Below the pieces are notes generated by a model, which saw only the letters and a list, made by a program, of their open reading frames with translations, ran no database searches and was not told where the DNA came from. This document shows, in pieces, positions 1 to 8,592 of a stretch of DNA of 64,000 nucleotides; within the stretch, counting starts at the first letter, position 1; the number at the start of each line of letters is the position of its first letter. The position numbers and the translations under genes are program-made. Source of the stretch: Chitinispirillales bacterium (GTDB lineage: Bacteria; Fibrobacterota; Chitinivibrionia; Chitinivibrionales; Chitinivibrionaceae); contig JAIRUI010000117.1 in assembly GCA_031254455.1 (NCBI GenBank), positions 1 to 64,000 on the forward strand, read 5' to 3'.

Positions 1-143
1 GAAATAACAAAGAGATTCTGTGGAATTTGACGAATAACGCGGGCAGAAACGTTGCGAACGGCAGTTATTTGGTAGTAGTCGAGGCTAAGGGAAACAGCGG
101 GAAGACGTATAAGTATTCGACGAAGTTGGGTGTGAAACGATAA
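1..143 (+). CDS. C-terminal fragment of a secreted protein with a Por/FlgD-like sorting-type tail
   Basis: Only the last 46 codons are present. The reading frame begins at base 3 and ends with TAA at 141-143; the rest of the gene lies off the left edge. The tail has the pattern W-N-L-x(3)-A-G-R-x-V-A-N-G-S-Y-L-V-V-V-E and ends in K-L-G-V-K-R. This is the usual layout of the beta-sandwich (FlgD Ig-like or type A sorting) domain at the C-terminus of secreted proteins in Fibrobacterota and Bacteroidota, where it serves as an export or attachment signal. The family is known; assigning this fragment to it rests on pattern only. The catalytic or binding part of the protein cannot be seen. Confidence 0.6.
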   Translation, partial: NNKEILWNLTNNAGRNVANGSYLVVVEAKGNSGKTYKYSTKLGVKR

Positions 144-152
144 TACGGTGGC

Positions 153-182
153 TGGATTGCTTCGCTTCGCTCGCAAAGACGG
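153..182. repeat. Dispersed GAAGCGAAGCAATCC-type repeat
   Basis: The 30 bases contain CTTCGCTTCGCTCGCAA, the complement of a short repeat that is widespread in bacterial intergenic regions and is often mis-translated as peptides containing ASEAKQS. It lies just after the stop codon of the partial gene. It is a repeat, not a coding region. Its mobility or function is not known to me. Confidence 0.6.
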
Positions 183-208
183 AATAGGTTGAGATGTTCC
201 TTATAAGA

Positions 209-260
209 TTTTGCGCCCAGCGATTTATCGCTTTAAAGGGTATTATACCCGAGCGCAAAA
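209..260. repeat. Three-way-junction palindromic element
   Basis: An 8-bp perfect outer stem (TTTTGCGC at 209-216 with GCGCAAAA at 253-260) encloses two further palindromes: AGCGAT/ATCGCT (219-232) and GGGTAT/ATACCC (238-250). On paper they fold into a cloverleaf-like junction of 52 bases. It is not a tRNA, because it has no anticodon or T-loop layout. It could be a structured intergenic repeat, the end of a small non-autonomous element, or an RNA processing or termination signal between the genes that converge here. Confidence 0.55.
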
Positions 261-293
261 AATTCTGTAAAATAGCGCCTCTGTAAATTTGCT

Positions 294-329
294 CCCCTGG
301 CGCGCTTCCGGCGAGGAGCGCCGTAGGGG
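294..329. repeat. GC-rich hairpin
   Basis: CCCCT (294-298) pairs with AGGGG (325-329), and GGCGC (299-303) with GCGCC (318-322), with a two-base bulge. An inner TCC/GGA pairing is also possible. The segment is far richer in GC than its surroundings. Together with the junction at 209-260 and the dispersed repeat at 153-182 it fills the space between two converging genes, which suggests a composite repeat of foreign or selfish origin. No T-run follows, so it is not a standard terminator. Confidence 0.5.
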
Positions 330-380
330 TTCGTTGGGGAAAATGGCTGTTGAAAGTAAAATAAAAGTAAAATGTTTTTA

Positions 381-1301
381 TCACGGCATTTCTCTTTCCA
401 ATTGTTTGAATTTTCGGAAATGAACGCCGCATTCCATGAAAATAGGAATTTTAGGAAGATTATATGAGTCAACGACTACTTTGTCTAAAAACGTTCCCGG
501 TCTATTCAAATTCCTTGATTCGCCGCCGATTGTCACCGAAATTGCAAAACCGGTTCTTGCAAAAAAGTTTCTGTATTTTACGCCGACGCCTACAGGCATA
601 GAAAAATCTGGAAACCATAAATTAAACGTTTTATCTTTATCGACAATATAACTGTTCTCTAAGACCTTAGCGGGGTCGTACGATCGACTGCCCAGACCTG
701 TATATTGAGTAAACGAAATATGAGGATTTGTAAATATTTCAAAATAAGAAAAATCGTCTATTTTCTTTCTTGTTCCGACAGAAGCGCCGCCATAAAGTAC
801 GATATTTTCTACGTGTGAGTCTATTCGTTTTACGATCGCGAATGGCGAGATATATTCAATAAAAGAAAATCCGACAAACGACGAAACTGCGATATTTCCG
901 AATATTCTGTTATCTCCTATGTCAATATGATTGAATTTTATGCGGGTTCTCATAATACTCCTGCGTACAAAACCGGCTTGTAACCAAGCGGAAATTTCCA
1001 ATTTTTCATTCCTAAGTCCCACATTTATAAAGCCTTCCCGTTCCCAAGCGTTTTTTTTAAAATATATGACGTTTGAATAAGCGGAATATCCGGAATAATA
1101 TCCATACATATGTTCTTGCGGTTTTTGTTCGTAATAATGAGTTATTGTCAACGGGTTATGCGACAAATGCAAATCAACAGACAACCCTCTGTTAATATAC
1201 GGGGACAACGGTGCAATATCGACCGTAGAACAAACTGAAGTAAAAGCGAGAAGCAGTGAAATTATTAATTTTTTTATTTTCATTATTTTATTGTTTGACA
1301 T
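381..1301 (-). CDS. Hypothetical exported, probably beta-barrel, protein
   Basis: 306 residues, with no family recognised. The N-terminus has a short charged stretch followed by a hydrophobic segment (about residues 10-24), consistent with a Sec signal peptide. The remainder alternates short polar and hydrophobic runs rich in Tyr, Phe and Gly, as in outer-membrane barrels. The start chosen gives an AAGGA ribosome-binding site that lies inside the end of the upstream gene. A second Met 6 residues later (MKIKKLI) would give a more typical signal peptide. It is the second gene of a two-gene minus-strand operon with the lipoprotein at 1304-1909, so the two probably act together in the envelope. 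Confidence 0.6.
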   Translation of the reverse strand: MSNNKIMKIKKLIISLLLAFTSVCSTVDIAPLSPYINRGLSVDLHLSHNPLTITHYYEQKPQEHMYGYYSGYSAYSNVIYFKKNAWEREGFINVGLRNEKLEISAWLQAGFVRRSIMRTRIKFNHIDIGDNRIFGNIAVSSFVGFSFIEYISPFAIVKRIDSHVENIVLYGGASVGTRKKIDDFSYFEIFTNPHISFTQYTGLGSRSYDPAKVLENSYIVDKDKTFNLWFPDFSMPVGVGVKYRNFFARTGFAISVTIGGESRNLNRPGTFLDKVVVDSYNLPKIPIFMECGVHFRKFKQLEREMP

Positions 1302-1303
1302 GG

Positions 1304-1909
1304 TTAATAATCCTTAACAACTTTTTTTACCGTGTAAGTAAACCGCAATTCGGCAATTTCGGTTTCGTCACTGTCGCAAACTGGTAAAATCGTAAATTTA
1401 TTTCCTCTGTGTTCATACGAAGAATCCGCCCAATATTCGGGCTTTCCTTTTATTAGAACAACTCGTTGACTACTAATATATGCGTTAAGTCCAGCCATTG
1501 TAGTACCTATATAATCATCTTGGTCTAGGTCTGTTGATATCGGCATTCCCAAATAGTAAAGATTTGTATCCAAAACCGGTTTGTTTTGACTTAACGGCTT
1601 TATATACACTACATATTTGTAAGCGGAAGCATCCGCGTTGGACATGGAAAAATATAGATAACTGCGATGATATATATATTGCCATTCTTTAGCGTCGTCG
1701 TCAAACGTTCCGTCTCTCTTGGTAGTATGAATATACGTCATCAATTCTTCTTTTGTGTTTATTTGTTCTTTTTTAACGTCTATAATCCTTGAATCGATTT
1801 TAATCAATTTAACAAAATCGTCGGGATATGAATTATACGGCGGAAATTCCGTATAACCGACACAGCCGGATAAAAATATAAAAACGAATAAAATATATAA
1901 AATTTTCAT
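1304..1909 (-). CDS. Hypothetical lipoprotein
   Basis: 201 residues. The N-terminus MKILYILFVFIFLSGC is a lipoprotein signal peptide with an LSGC lipobox, so the mature protein is lipid-anchored at Cys16. The rest has no motif I recognise and looks like a mostly beta, soluble domain. An AAGGA ribosome-binding site precedes the ATG. The gene ends two bases before the start of the barrel-like protein downstream, and the ribosome-binding site of that gene lies inside this one, which indicates translational coupling. Its function is unknown; a periplasmic or outer-membrane partner of the downstream protein is the natural guess. Confidence 0.65.
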   Translation of the reverse strand: MKILYILFVFIFLSGCVGYTEFPPYNSYPDDFVKLIKIDSRIIDVKKEQINTKEELMTYIHTTKRDGTFDDDAKEWQYIYHRSYLYFSMSNADASAYKYVVYIKPLSQNKPVLDTNLYYLGMPISTDLDQDDYIGTTMAGLNAYISSQRVVLIKGKPEYWADSSYEHRGNKFTILPVCDSDETEIAELRFTYTVKKVVKDY

Positions 1910-2106
1910 CTTATTTTCCTTATATACAATACCGCAGTATTGTTAATAAATGTTTTAATCAACATGAAGTTCAAAACAAAAAGATAATATAATTTACGCT
2001 TAACTAGGATTGAACCTAAAAATTTACAAAAGAAGAAACGGAATCAAACGATTTTTTGACTAATTTGGAGTAAAATAATTTTATATATTTTTTTGTATGC
2101 AAAATA

Positions 2107-2116
2107 TAGTATTTTA
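2107..2116 (+). promoter_or_regulatory. Putative -10-like promoter element of glgP
   Basis: TAGTATTTTA lies 40 bases upstream of the glgP start codon. The same 10-base element, with at most two changes, sits upstream of five other genes here (4833, 10532, 40257, 44474, 45168), which is the basis for the call. No clear -35 box is visible. Confidence 0.4.
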
Positions 2117-2156
2117 ATCGGTAAATCATTTCATGAATTATGAAAAAGGAGTTTAT

Positions 2157-4715
2157 ATGGCATCCGTAAAAAAGGCGAACGAGGAAAAGAAAAAAAAAGA
2201 ATCCGTAAAAAAAGCGGAAAATAAATCGTCGGCGATCAAATCTGCAAATCCGCAGGATTGGGATGTTGAAGCCAGAGAAATGGACACGGAAGGTATTCGT
2301 GAAGATTTTCTATATAAAATAAAATATTATCAAATTAAAGACGCTAAAAGTTATACTTCGAACGATGCGTTTGTCGGACTTTCGCTCGCTATGCGAGACC
2401 GTCTTGTAGAAAGATGGATCGAAACGCAAAAGAGATACACTTCGGAAAACACAAGACGTGTTTATTACTTGTCGCTTGAATTCTTGATGGGGCGTCTGCT
2501 TGGAAACAACGTTTCTAATTTAGGAGTTACGGACAATACTCAAAACGCGCTTAAAGAATTGGGGCTCTCGTTTGAAGAAATTGAAGACCAGGAAATTGAC
2601 GCCGGACTCGGAAACGGCGGTTTAGGGCGTCTTGCCGCCTGCTTTTTAGATTCAATGGCAACGATGGAACTTCCATCCGTAGGCTATGGAATAAGGTACG
2701 AATTCGGAATTTTTCTGCAAAAAATATTAAACGGTTATCAAATTGAAATACCGGAACAGTGGCTTGCAAACGGGAATCCTTGGGAAATCAAGCGTCCGGA
2801 ATATCAATACAAAATTCATTTTTACGGACGCGTTGAAAATCAGGTAGATGAAAGAGGCAAATGGCACAGACATTGGGTAAATACCGACGACGCGGTTGCA
2901 GTAGCGTATGATATTCCAATACCAGGCTATCGTAACAACACGGTTAATACGCTTCGTTTGTGGAGCAGTAAAGCCGAAAACGATTTTCATTTAGGAAGTT
3001 TCAATTCTGGAGATTATGTAGGCGCATGTTCGGAAAAACTTAACAGCGAAAATATTTCAAAAGTACTTTATCCCAACGACAACAACCACAGCGGAAAAGA
3101 ACTTCGTTTAAAACAACAGTTTTTCTTCACATCGGCGTCTTTGCAAGATATAATTCGACGTCATTTCAAATCAAACGACTCGCTTAAAAATTTCGCAGAT
3201 AAAAACGTTATACAGCTTAACGATACTCACCCGGCTATTGCGGTGGTAGAACTTATGCGGTTGTTTTTGGATAAGCATAATATAGAGTGGGAAGAAGCGT
3301 GGAGTATCGTTTCAAAAACATTCGCTTATACAAATCATACTCTTATGCCCGAAGCGTTGGAACGCTGGTCGGTCGGACTTTTAGCTAATCTTCTCCCAAG
3401 ACACATAGAAATCATTTATGAAATAAATTCTCGCTTTCTGCGTGAAGTTTCTTACAAATTTCCGGGCGACACCGAAAGGTTGAGAAGAATGAGTATTATT
3501 GAAGAAGGAGACGAGCAGAAAGTAAGAATGGCGTATTTAGCTATAGTGGCGAGTTTTTCCGTAAACGGCGTAGCGGCGCTGCATTCCGATTTGCTTAAAA
3601 ACGGACTGCTTCACGATTTTTATCAACTTTATCCGGAGAAATTTAACAACAAAACCAACGGGGTTACTCCGCGAAGATGGATTCATCAAGCAAATCGTCC
3701 TCTTTCGGATTTCATTTCTTCAAAAATCGGAAAAGGGTGGATTACGGATTTATCCAAAATTAAACAACTTGAAAAATTCGCCGACGACGTTGCTTTCCAA
3801 AAAGAATGGATGGGAATAAAAAAATCGGCGAAAGAACGTCTTGCCGTCCAGCTTGAAAAATGGTACGGTATAAAACTTGATACAAGTATGCTATATGACG
3901 TTCAAATTAAAAGGATACACGAGTATAAACGTCAATTGCTTAACGCGCTTCACGTCGTATATCTTTATGCCGAAATTAAATCGGGACATACGAAAAATTT
4001 TACTCCGCGTACAGTAATGTTCGGCGGGAAAGCGGCTCCCGGTTATTATATGGCAAAACTTATTATTAAATTTATCAATAATATTTCGGAAGTAATTAAC
4101 AACGACCCTGCAACGAAAGGGCTTTTGCGGGCTTATTTTGTTCCTAATTACCGAGTTTCTTTAGCTCAATATCTTATACCCGCTACGGATTTGAGCGAGC
4201 AAATTTCCACGGCGGGAACGGAAGCAAGCGGAACGGGAAATATGAAATTTGCAATGAACGGAGCGTTGACTATAGGAACGATGGACGGTGCAAATGTTGA
4301 GATGGCGGAAGAAATCGGTGAAAAAAATATGTTCATTTTCGGTCTGCGTACAAACGAAGTAGAGGATGTTCAGAGAAGCGGATATAATTCGTATTCATAT
4401 TATGAACGTTCCGAAACTATTCGTAAAACGATTGATTTCATTCGCTGCGGATATTTTTCTCCTGTTGAAGACGGTATATTCAATCCATTAATTGACAGTT
4501 TGCTTTACAATGACAGATATTTAATTTTGGCCGACTTTGACGACTACGTACGCGCACAAAAAGAAGTTTCCGATTTGTATATTAACGATAAAAAAGAATG
4601 GGCAAGACGCTCAATTATCAACGTCGCAAATACGGGTAAATTTTCGTCCGACAGAACAATTGCGGAATACGCAAACGAGATTTGGAATCTTAAGCCTGTA
4701 AAAATCAAGTTATAA
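2157..4715 (+). CDS. glgP: Glycogen/alpha-glucan phosphorylase
   Basis: 852 residues, full length for the family. It catalyses phosphorolysis of alpha-1,4-glucan to glucose 1-phosphate with a pyridoxal phosphate cofactor in the cytoplasm. Diagnostic stretches include FLMGRLLGNN, GNGGLGRLAACF, QLNDTHPAIAVVELMR, KRIHEYKRQLLN and GGKAAPGYYMAK. The PLP-binding EASGTGNMKFAMNG has its Lys near residue 697. The ATG at 2157 is preceded at the right distance by AAAAAGGAG; an in-frame ATG 24 bases upstream (2133) has no such site. The first 30 or so residues are a Lys/Glu-rich extension not typical of the family. The gene is monocistronic, with its own promoter-like element and a terminator. The role is glycogen mobilisation. 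Confidence 0.97.
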   Translation: MASVKKANEEKKKKESVKKAENKSSAIKSANPQDWDVEAREMDTEGIREDFLYKIKYYQIKDAKSYTSNDAFVGLSLAMRDRLVERWIETQKRYTSENTRRVYYLSLEFLMGRLLGNNVSNLGVTDNTQNALKELGLSFEEIEDQEIDAGLGNGGLGRLAACFLDSMATMELPSVGYGIRYEFGIFLQKILNGYQIEIPEQWLANGNPWEIKRPEYQYKIHFYGRVENQVDERGKWHRHWVNTDDAVAVAYDIPIPGYRNNTVNTLRLWSSKAENDFHLGSFNSGDYVGACSEKLNSENISKVLYPNDNNHSGKELRLKQQFFFTSASLQDIIRRHFKSNDSLKNFADKNVIQLNDTHPAIAVVELMRLFLDKHNIEWEEAWSIVSKTFAYTNHTLMPEALERWSVGLLANLLPRHIEIIYEINSRFLREVSYKFPGDTERLRRMSIIEEGDEQKVRMAYLAIVASFSVNGVAALHSDLLKNGLLHDFYQLYPEKFNNKTNGVTPRRWIHQANRPLSDFISSKIGKGWITDLSKIKQLEKFADDVAFQKEWMGIKKSAKERLAVQLEKWYGIKLDTSMLYDVQIKRIHEYKRQLLNALHVVYLYAEIKSGHTKNFTPRTVMFGGKAAPGYYMAKLIIKFINNISEVINNDPATKGLLRAYFVPNYRVSLAQYLIPATDLSEQISTAGTEASGTGNMKFAMNGALTIGTMDGANVEMAEEIGEKNMFIFGLRTNEVEDVQRSGYNSYSYYERSETIRKTIDFIRCGYFSPVEDGIFNPLIDSLLYNDRYLILADFDDYVRAQKEVSDLYINDKKEWARRSIINVANTGKFSSDRTIAEYANEIWNLKPVKIKL

Positions 4716-4737
4716 ATGTCAGATTTGTCAAAAATAT

Positions 4738-4769
4738 AAAAAACGGGGAATAAATATTCCCCCGTTTTT
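4738..4769 (+). terminator. Rho-independent terminator after glgP
   Basis: AAAACGGGGAATA pairs with TATTCCCCCGTTTT (one extra C) around a short loop, followed by a T run. It lies 22 bases after the glgP stop. Confidence 0.85.
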
Positions 4770-4832
4770 GTATGTAAAATTTATGAAATTTATGAATTTA
4801 GTAAATTTTATGCAACTTTTTGATTTAAGTAT

Positions 4833-4842
4833 TATTATTTTA
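4833..4842 (+). promoter_or_regulatory. Putative -10-like promoter element
   Basis: TATTATTTTA ends 40 bases upstream of the ATG at 4883 and matches exactly the element upstream of hisH and of the secreted protein at 45221. Confidence 0.4.
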
Positions 4843-4882
4843 GTGTAAATAAATTGTTATTATTGTTAAATTAGGGGGATTT

Positions 4883-5626
4883 ATGAAATTATTTTCTGTA
4901 CAAGGAATCGTTGCTGTCATGATTACTGCGGCAACAGTATATGGCGGCTGCAAAGAAGATTTGGATAATGCGATTGCTCGAGCTAACGACGAGCAGATGA
5001 TAAATCGTAATCTTAAAGAAGAGATGAAAAAAATTAAAGATGAAAACGCTGCGATTAAAAAAGAAAAAGATGCGGCGGTTAAGGAAAAAGACCAAGCGGT
5101 AAAACAGTCTGACGATTTGAAAATAAAAAACGCCGACCTCGAAAAGAAAAACAAAGCGTTGTCCGAAAACTCCGCGCTATACGAGACAAGCGCCGGATCG
5201 CTTCAGACGCTTGCAAACGAAAACAGCCGTTTGGCTACCGAAAATATGAACCTAAAAAACCAAATCGCGGCAATGCCTGCGGCTGTCCCTGCGCCGGCGC
5301 CGGCTGCAGAGAAATTTTTGTATCCTATTTCCGGTATTTTGAATAATAAAAGCGTTTCTGAAAATAAATTTATTATTGCAGACCTTGTTTTTTCAAATAA
5401 CGGTTCAAAGACTGTAAGCGCATTCGACTGCATGCTTAAATTTTACGTTCAAGGAAGAAAAATTTATGAAATTGCTCTTCCTAACGTGAAAAATCCGACT
5501 AATTCGGCTTTTGGCAGAAACGAATCGATAAACTTTCGCGCAGGACTTCCTATTACCGACCAAAACTTAGTTAATGCGCCGGTTGAGTCAATTGATTTGG
5601 TTGTAGAAGTGACAAAAATTCAGTAA
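4883..5626 (+). CDS. Exported coiled-coil protein of unknown function
   Basis: 247 residues. A hydrophobic N-terminal segment (residues 1-20) ends near YGGC. This could be a lipobox with a non-canonical residue at -3, or simply a signal-peptide cleavage region. Residues about 25-125 form a long charged coiled coil (Lys/Glu/Asp/Asn heptads). A Pro/Ala linker follows (about 131-142), then a C-terminal beta-type domain of about 100 residues starting at KFLYPISG. An AGGGGG ribosome-binding site precedes the ATG. I do not recognise the C-terminal domain. The shape suggests a periplasmic spacer or cell-envelope structural protein. The purH-like gene follows after 16 bases and may share the transcript. 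Confidence 0.6.
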   Translation: MKLFSVQGIVAVMITAATVYGGCKEDLDNAIARANDEQMINRNLKEEMKKIKDENAAIKKEKDAAVKEKDQAVKQSDDLKIKNADLEKKNKALSENSALYETSAGSLQTLANENSRLATENMNLKNQIAAMPAAVPAPAPAAEKFLYPISGILNNKSVSENKFIIADLVFSNNGSKTVSAFDCMLKFYVQGRKIYEIALPNVKNPTNSAFGRNESINFRAGLPITDQNLVNAPVESIDLVVEVTKIQ

Positions 5627-5642
5627 ATATAAGGAATCGTCA

Positions 5643-6245
5643 ATGGATGTCGTAAAAATTACCCGCGTTCTTATAAGCGTTTCAGATAAAACGGGCGTTG
5701 AAAAATTTGCCGAGTTTTTACAAGACAAAGGCGTTGAGATTCTTTCTACGGGCGGAACCGCAAAACTTCTCAGAGAAAAGGGAATTGCGGTAAAAAGCGT
5801 GGATTTACATACCGGACATCCGGAAATTATGGACGGGCGGGTAAAAACGCTTCATCCGAAAATTCATGGCGGCATTCTTGCCGTCAGAAATAACGAGCGA
5901 CACAAAAAAGATATGGAAAATAACGATATCGTCCCTATTGATTTGGTCGCTGTTAATCTTTATCCGTTTAAGCAAACTATTTCAAAGCCGGATTGTTCAA
6001 TTGAGGAAGCGGTGGAAAACATTGATATCGGCGGACCGGCGATGGTAAGAAGCGCGGCTAAAAACCACAAATTCGTAACAGTAATAGTAAATCCCGACGA
6101 CTACAAAATCGTTATGGACGAAATAGAAAGAACGGGCGAAGTATCACAAAAAACAAGAAATAGTTTGGCGTTAAAAGCGTTTACACATACCGCACAGTAT
6201 GATACGGAAATTTCAAATTATCTCGCAAAGCAATATCGGAAGTAA
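5643..6245 (+). CDS. purH: Stand-alone IMP cyclohydrolase (PurH N-terminal, MGS-like domain)
   Basis: 200 residues that match only the first domain of bifunctional PurH. Clear family stretches are [36 protein letters not shown] and [16 protein letters not shown]. This domain closes the imidazole-carboxamide ring of FAICAR to give IMP, the last step of de novo purine synthesis. The AICAR formyltransferase domain, which normally follows (total about 520 residues), is absent: the frame ends cleanly with TAA and topA starts two bases later, with no trace of the second domain in any frame. This therefore looks like a natural single-domain enzyme, not a recent truncation. The formyltransferase must be supplied from elsewhere in the genome. 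Confidence 0.9.
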   Translation: MDVVKITRVLISVSDKTGVEKFAEFLQDKGVEILSTGGTAKLLREKGIAVKSVDLHTGHPEIMDGRVKTLHPKIHGGILAVRNNERHKKDMENNDIVPIDLVAVNLYPFKQTISKPDCSIEEAVENIDIGGPAMVRSAAKNHKFVTVIVNPDDYKIVMDEIERTGEVSQKTRNSLALKAFTHTAQYDTEISNYLAKQYRK

Positions 6246-6247
6246 AA

Positions 6248-8590
6248 ATGGCGTCAAAATTACTGATAGTTGAATCGCCGGCAAAGTGTAAAACGATTGC
6301 GCACTATTTAGGAGCGGGATATATAATAAAAGCGTCTATGGGACACGTTTCCGATCTGCCCGAAAAAGGTTTTGGAGTGGATGTAGAAAGTGATTTTACG
6401 CCAAAATATGTCGTTTCCGCCGACAAAAAAAAATTCATTTCCGAAATAAAAAAAGACGCTAAAAATTCCGACGAAATTTATTTGGCGTCTGACCCCGACC
6501 GTGAAGGAGAGGCTATCGCGTGGCATATAGCGAACGCTTTAGGCGAAAGCGAAAAAAATAAGATTAAAAGAATACAATTTAACGAAATTACGAAATCGGC
6601 GATAACGGCTGCTATTGCCAATCCGCGCAACATAGACATGGACAGGGTGAATGCACAGCAGGCGAGACGGATTTTGGATAGAATTGTGGGATACAAAATT
6701 TCGCCGGTTTTATGGAAAACGCTTTACAGAGGGCTTTCCGCAGGACGAGTGCAAAGCGTCGCCTTGAGAATTATTTGCGAGCGCGAGGCGGAAATTAGAA
6801 AGTTCAATCCGCAGGAATATTGGATGCTTACAGCATATTTCGACGAGCAAAATGTTGATTTTTCAGCGCGACTTGTCGAAGTAGATTCAAAAAAAATAAA
6901 TAATCCGGATTCAAAATCCGAAGAAACCGGCAAAAACAAATGGTTCGTATCGGACGAAAAGACGGCGCAGGAAATTTATACCCGTGTAAAAAATAAGCCT
7001 ATGAAAGTTATTGATGTCGTAAAACAGGAAAAAACACGTCGTCCGTATGCGCCGTTTATAACCTCGTCTTTACAGCAGGATGCGGCGCGGGCTTTTGGGT
7101 TTTCATCCGCAAAAACCATGCAAATCGCCCAACAACTTTACGAGGGAGTTTCTCTTGGAAAAGGCGGAAATGTCGGACTTATTACCTATATGAGAACCGA
7201 TTCTACCAGAATCTCAAACGAAGCGCTTTTTGCTGTAAAAAAACTTATCTCACAACTTTTTGATAAAAAGTACCATTTAGAAAAATCGCGATTCTATGGA
7301 AAATCCGAAAGTGCGCAGGACGCTCACGAGGCGATTCGCCCTGCACACATTGAGATTGCTTACGCTCCCAATCGCATTCAAGATTGTTTAAGTAAAGACC
7401 AGCTTAAATTATATGAACTGATTTGGAAAAGATTTATCGCTTCGCAGATGCCTGACGCGATTCTTGATGCGACTCGAATCGATTTTGAGGTAGAAAATTG
7501 CATTTTCAGAGCGAATGGATCGGTAGTGAAATTCGACGGTTTTCTGGCGATTTATGAAGAAACAAACGAAAATTTCGACAACGAAAGCGGAGAAAATGAA
7601 AAATTGCCGAATTTGAATAAAAACCAATCGCTTATACCCGTAAATCTTGACAAAAAACAGCGCTTTACAAAACCTGCGGCAAGGTATTCTGAAGCGTCTT
7701 TGGTTCGCGAACTCGAAAAACAGGGAATAGGCAGACCATCGACCTACGCTTCAATTATCGAAGTGCTTCGCAAAAGAAAATACGTCGAAATGGAAAAGAA
7801 ACGTTTCGTTCCGACAGAAATCGGAATCAAAGTAAATGACATTTTGATCAGCAGATTCAGCGAATTTTTTGCAGTGGGATTTACCGCATCAATGGAAACA
7901 AAACTCGACGAAGTCGAAGAAGGCAAAGTTGAATGGATTCAACTTTTGAAAGAATTTTATACCCCTTTTGAGAAAAATTTGACGGCTGTTTCAAGTAACT
8001 TGGACGAACTCAAAAAGCAGCACCAAAAAGTAAGTGAAAAACAATGTCCCAAATGCGGCGCACAGTTGATTGTAAAAAACAGCAGAAACGGAGAATTTTT
8101 GGCTTGTCCGAATTTTCCTGACTGCAAATACATTGAACCGCTTGGCGGGGAAGTCCGCAAAGAAACCGATAAAATCTGCGAAAAATGCGGTTCAAAAATG
8201 ATGCTTATCACTCGAGATAAAAATAAATTTTTAAGATGTAGCAAATATCCCGAATGCGATTATACAGAGTCGGTTTTGGCGTCTATCGGAATAAAATGCC
8301 CAAAGTGCGGCGGCGATATCGTTAAAAGAAACGGCAGGCGCGGTTCTTTCTATGGATGCAGCAAATATCCCAAATGCGATTTTGTAATTTGGAATAAGCC
8401 CGTAGAAGACAAATGTCCTAAATGTGGCTGTATTGTCGTGAATGAAAAAGAAAACAAAACAAACGGCGTCTTTCGCCAATGTCCTTTATGCGGCGAGGCA
8501 TGGGATTTGTCCGGAAACAAAGTTGAGCCGATAAAAAGAATTGTTGCAAAAAAAGCGGCGAAAAAAGAAACGACAAACAAAAAGAGTTAA
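6248..8590 (+). CDS. topA: DNA topoisomerase I
   Basis: 780 residues, type IA topoisomerase that relaxes negative supercoils. The Toprim domain is at the N-terminus (LLIVESPAKCKTI, and ASDPDREGEAIAWHI with the acidic metal-binding residues). The active-site Tyr is near residue 314 in GLITYMRTDSTRIS, followed by the DAHEAIRP region. The C-terminus carries four zinc-ribbon units of CPKCG...C-x-N/K-x-P-x-C type (about residues 598-755) and a basic Lys-rich tail. It starts two bases after the purH stop and ends two bases before argD, so it sits inside a compact operon. Length and motifs are all normal. Confidence 0.97.
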   Translation: MASKLLIVESPAKCKTIAHYLGAGYIIKASMGHVSDLPEKGFGVDVESDFTPKYVVSADKKKFISEIKKDAKNSDEIYLASDPDREGEAIAWHIANALGESEKNKIKRIQFNEITKSAITAAIANPRNIDMDRVNAQQARRILDRIVGYKISPVLWKTLYRGLSAGRVQSVALRIICEREAEIRKFNPQEYWMLTAYFDEQNVDFSARLVEVDSKKINNPDSKSEETGKNKWFVSDEKTAQEIYTRVKNKPMKVIDVVKQEKTRRPYAPFITSSLQQDAARAFGFSSAKTMQIAQQLYEGVSLGKGGNVGLITYMRTDSTRISNEALFAVKKLISQLFDKKYHLEKSRFYGKSESAQDAHEAIRPAHIEIAYAPNRIQDCLSKDQLKLYELIWKRFIASQMPDAILDATRIDFEVENCIFRANGSVVKFDGFLAIYEETNENFDNESGENEKLPNLNKNQSLIPVNLDKKQRFTKPAARYSEASLVRELEKQGIGRPSTYASIIEVLRKRKYVEMEKKRFVPTEIGIKVNDILISRFSEFFAVGFTASMETKLDEVEEGKVEWIQLLKEFYTPFEKNLTAVSSNLDELKKQHQKVSEKQCPKCGAQLIVKNSRNGEFLACPNFPDCKYIEPLGGEVRKETDKICEKCGSKMMLITRDKNKFLRCSKYPECDYTESVLASIGIKCPKCGGDIVKRNGRRGSFYGCSKYPKCDFVIWNKPVEDKCPKCGCIVVNEKENKTNGVFRQCPLCGEAWDLSGNKVEPIKRIVAKKAAKKETTNKKS

Positions 8591-8592
8591 TT

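Noticed and set aside
85..651. Short open frames in the first 650 bases
   Set aside because: They are translations of the dispersed repeat (giving ASEAKQSS-type peptides) or lie antisense inside the gene at 381-1301.
1980..2030. tRNA-like T-loop (TTCAATC on the minus strand)
   Set aside because: T-stem has mismatches and no acceptor, D or anticodon stems could be built; not a tRNA.
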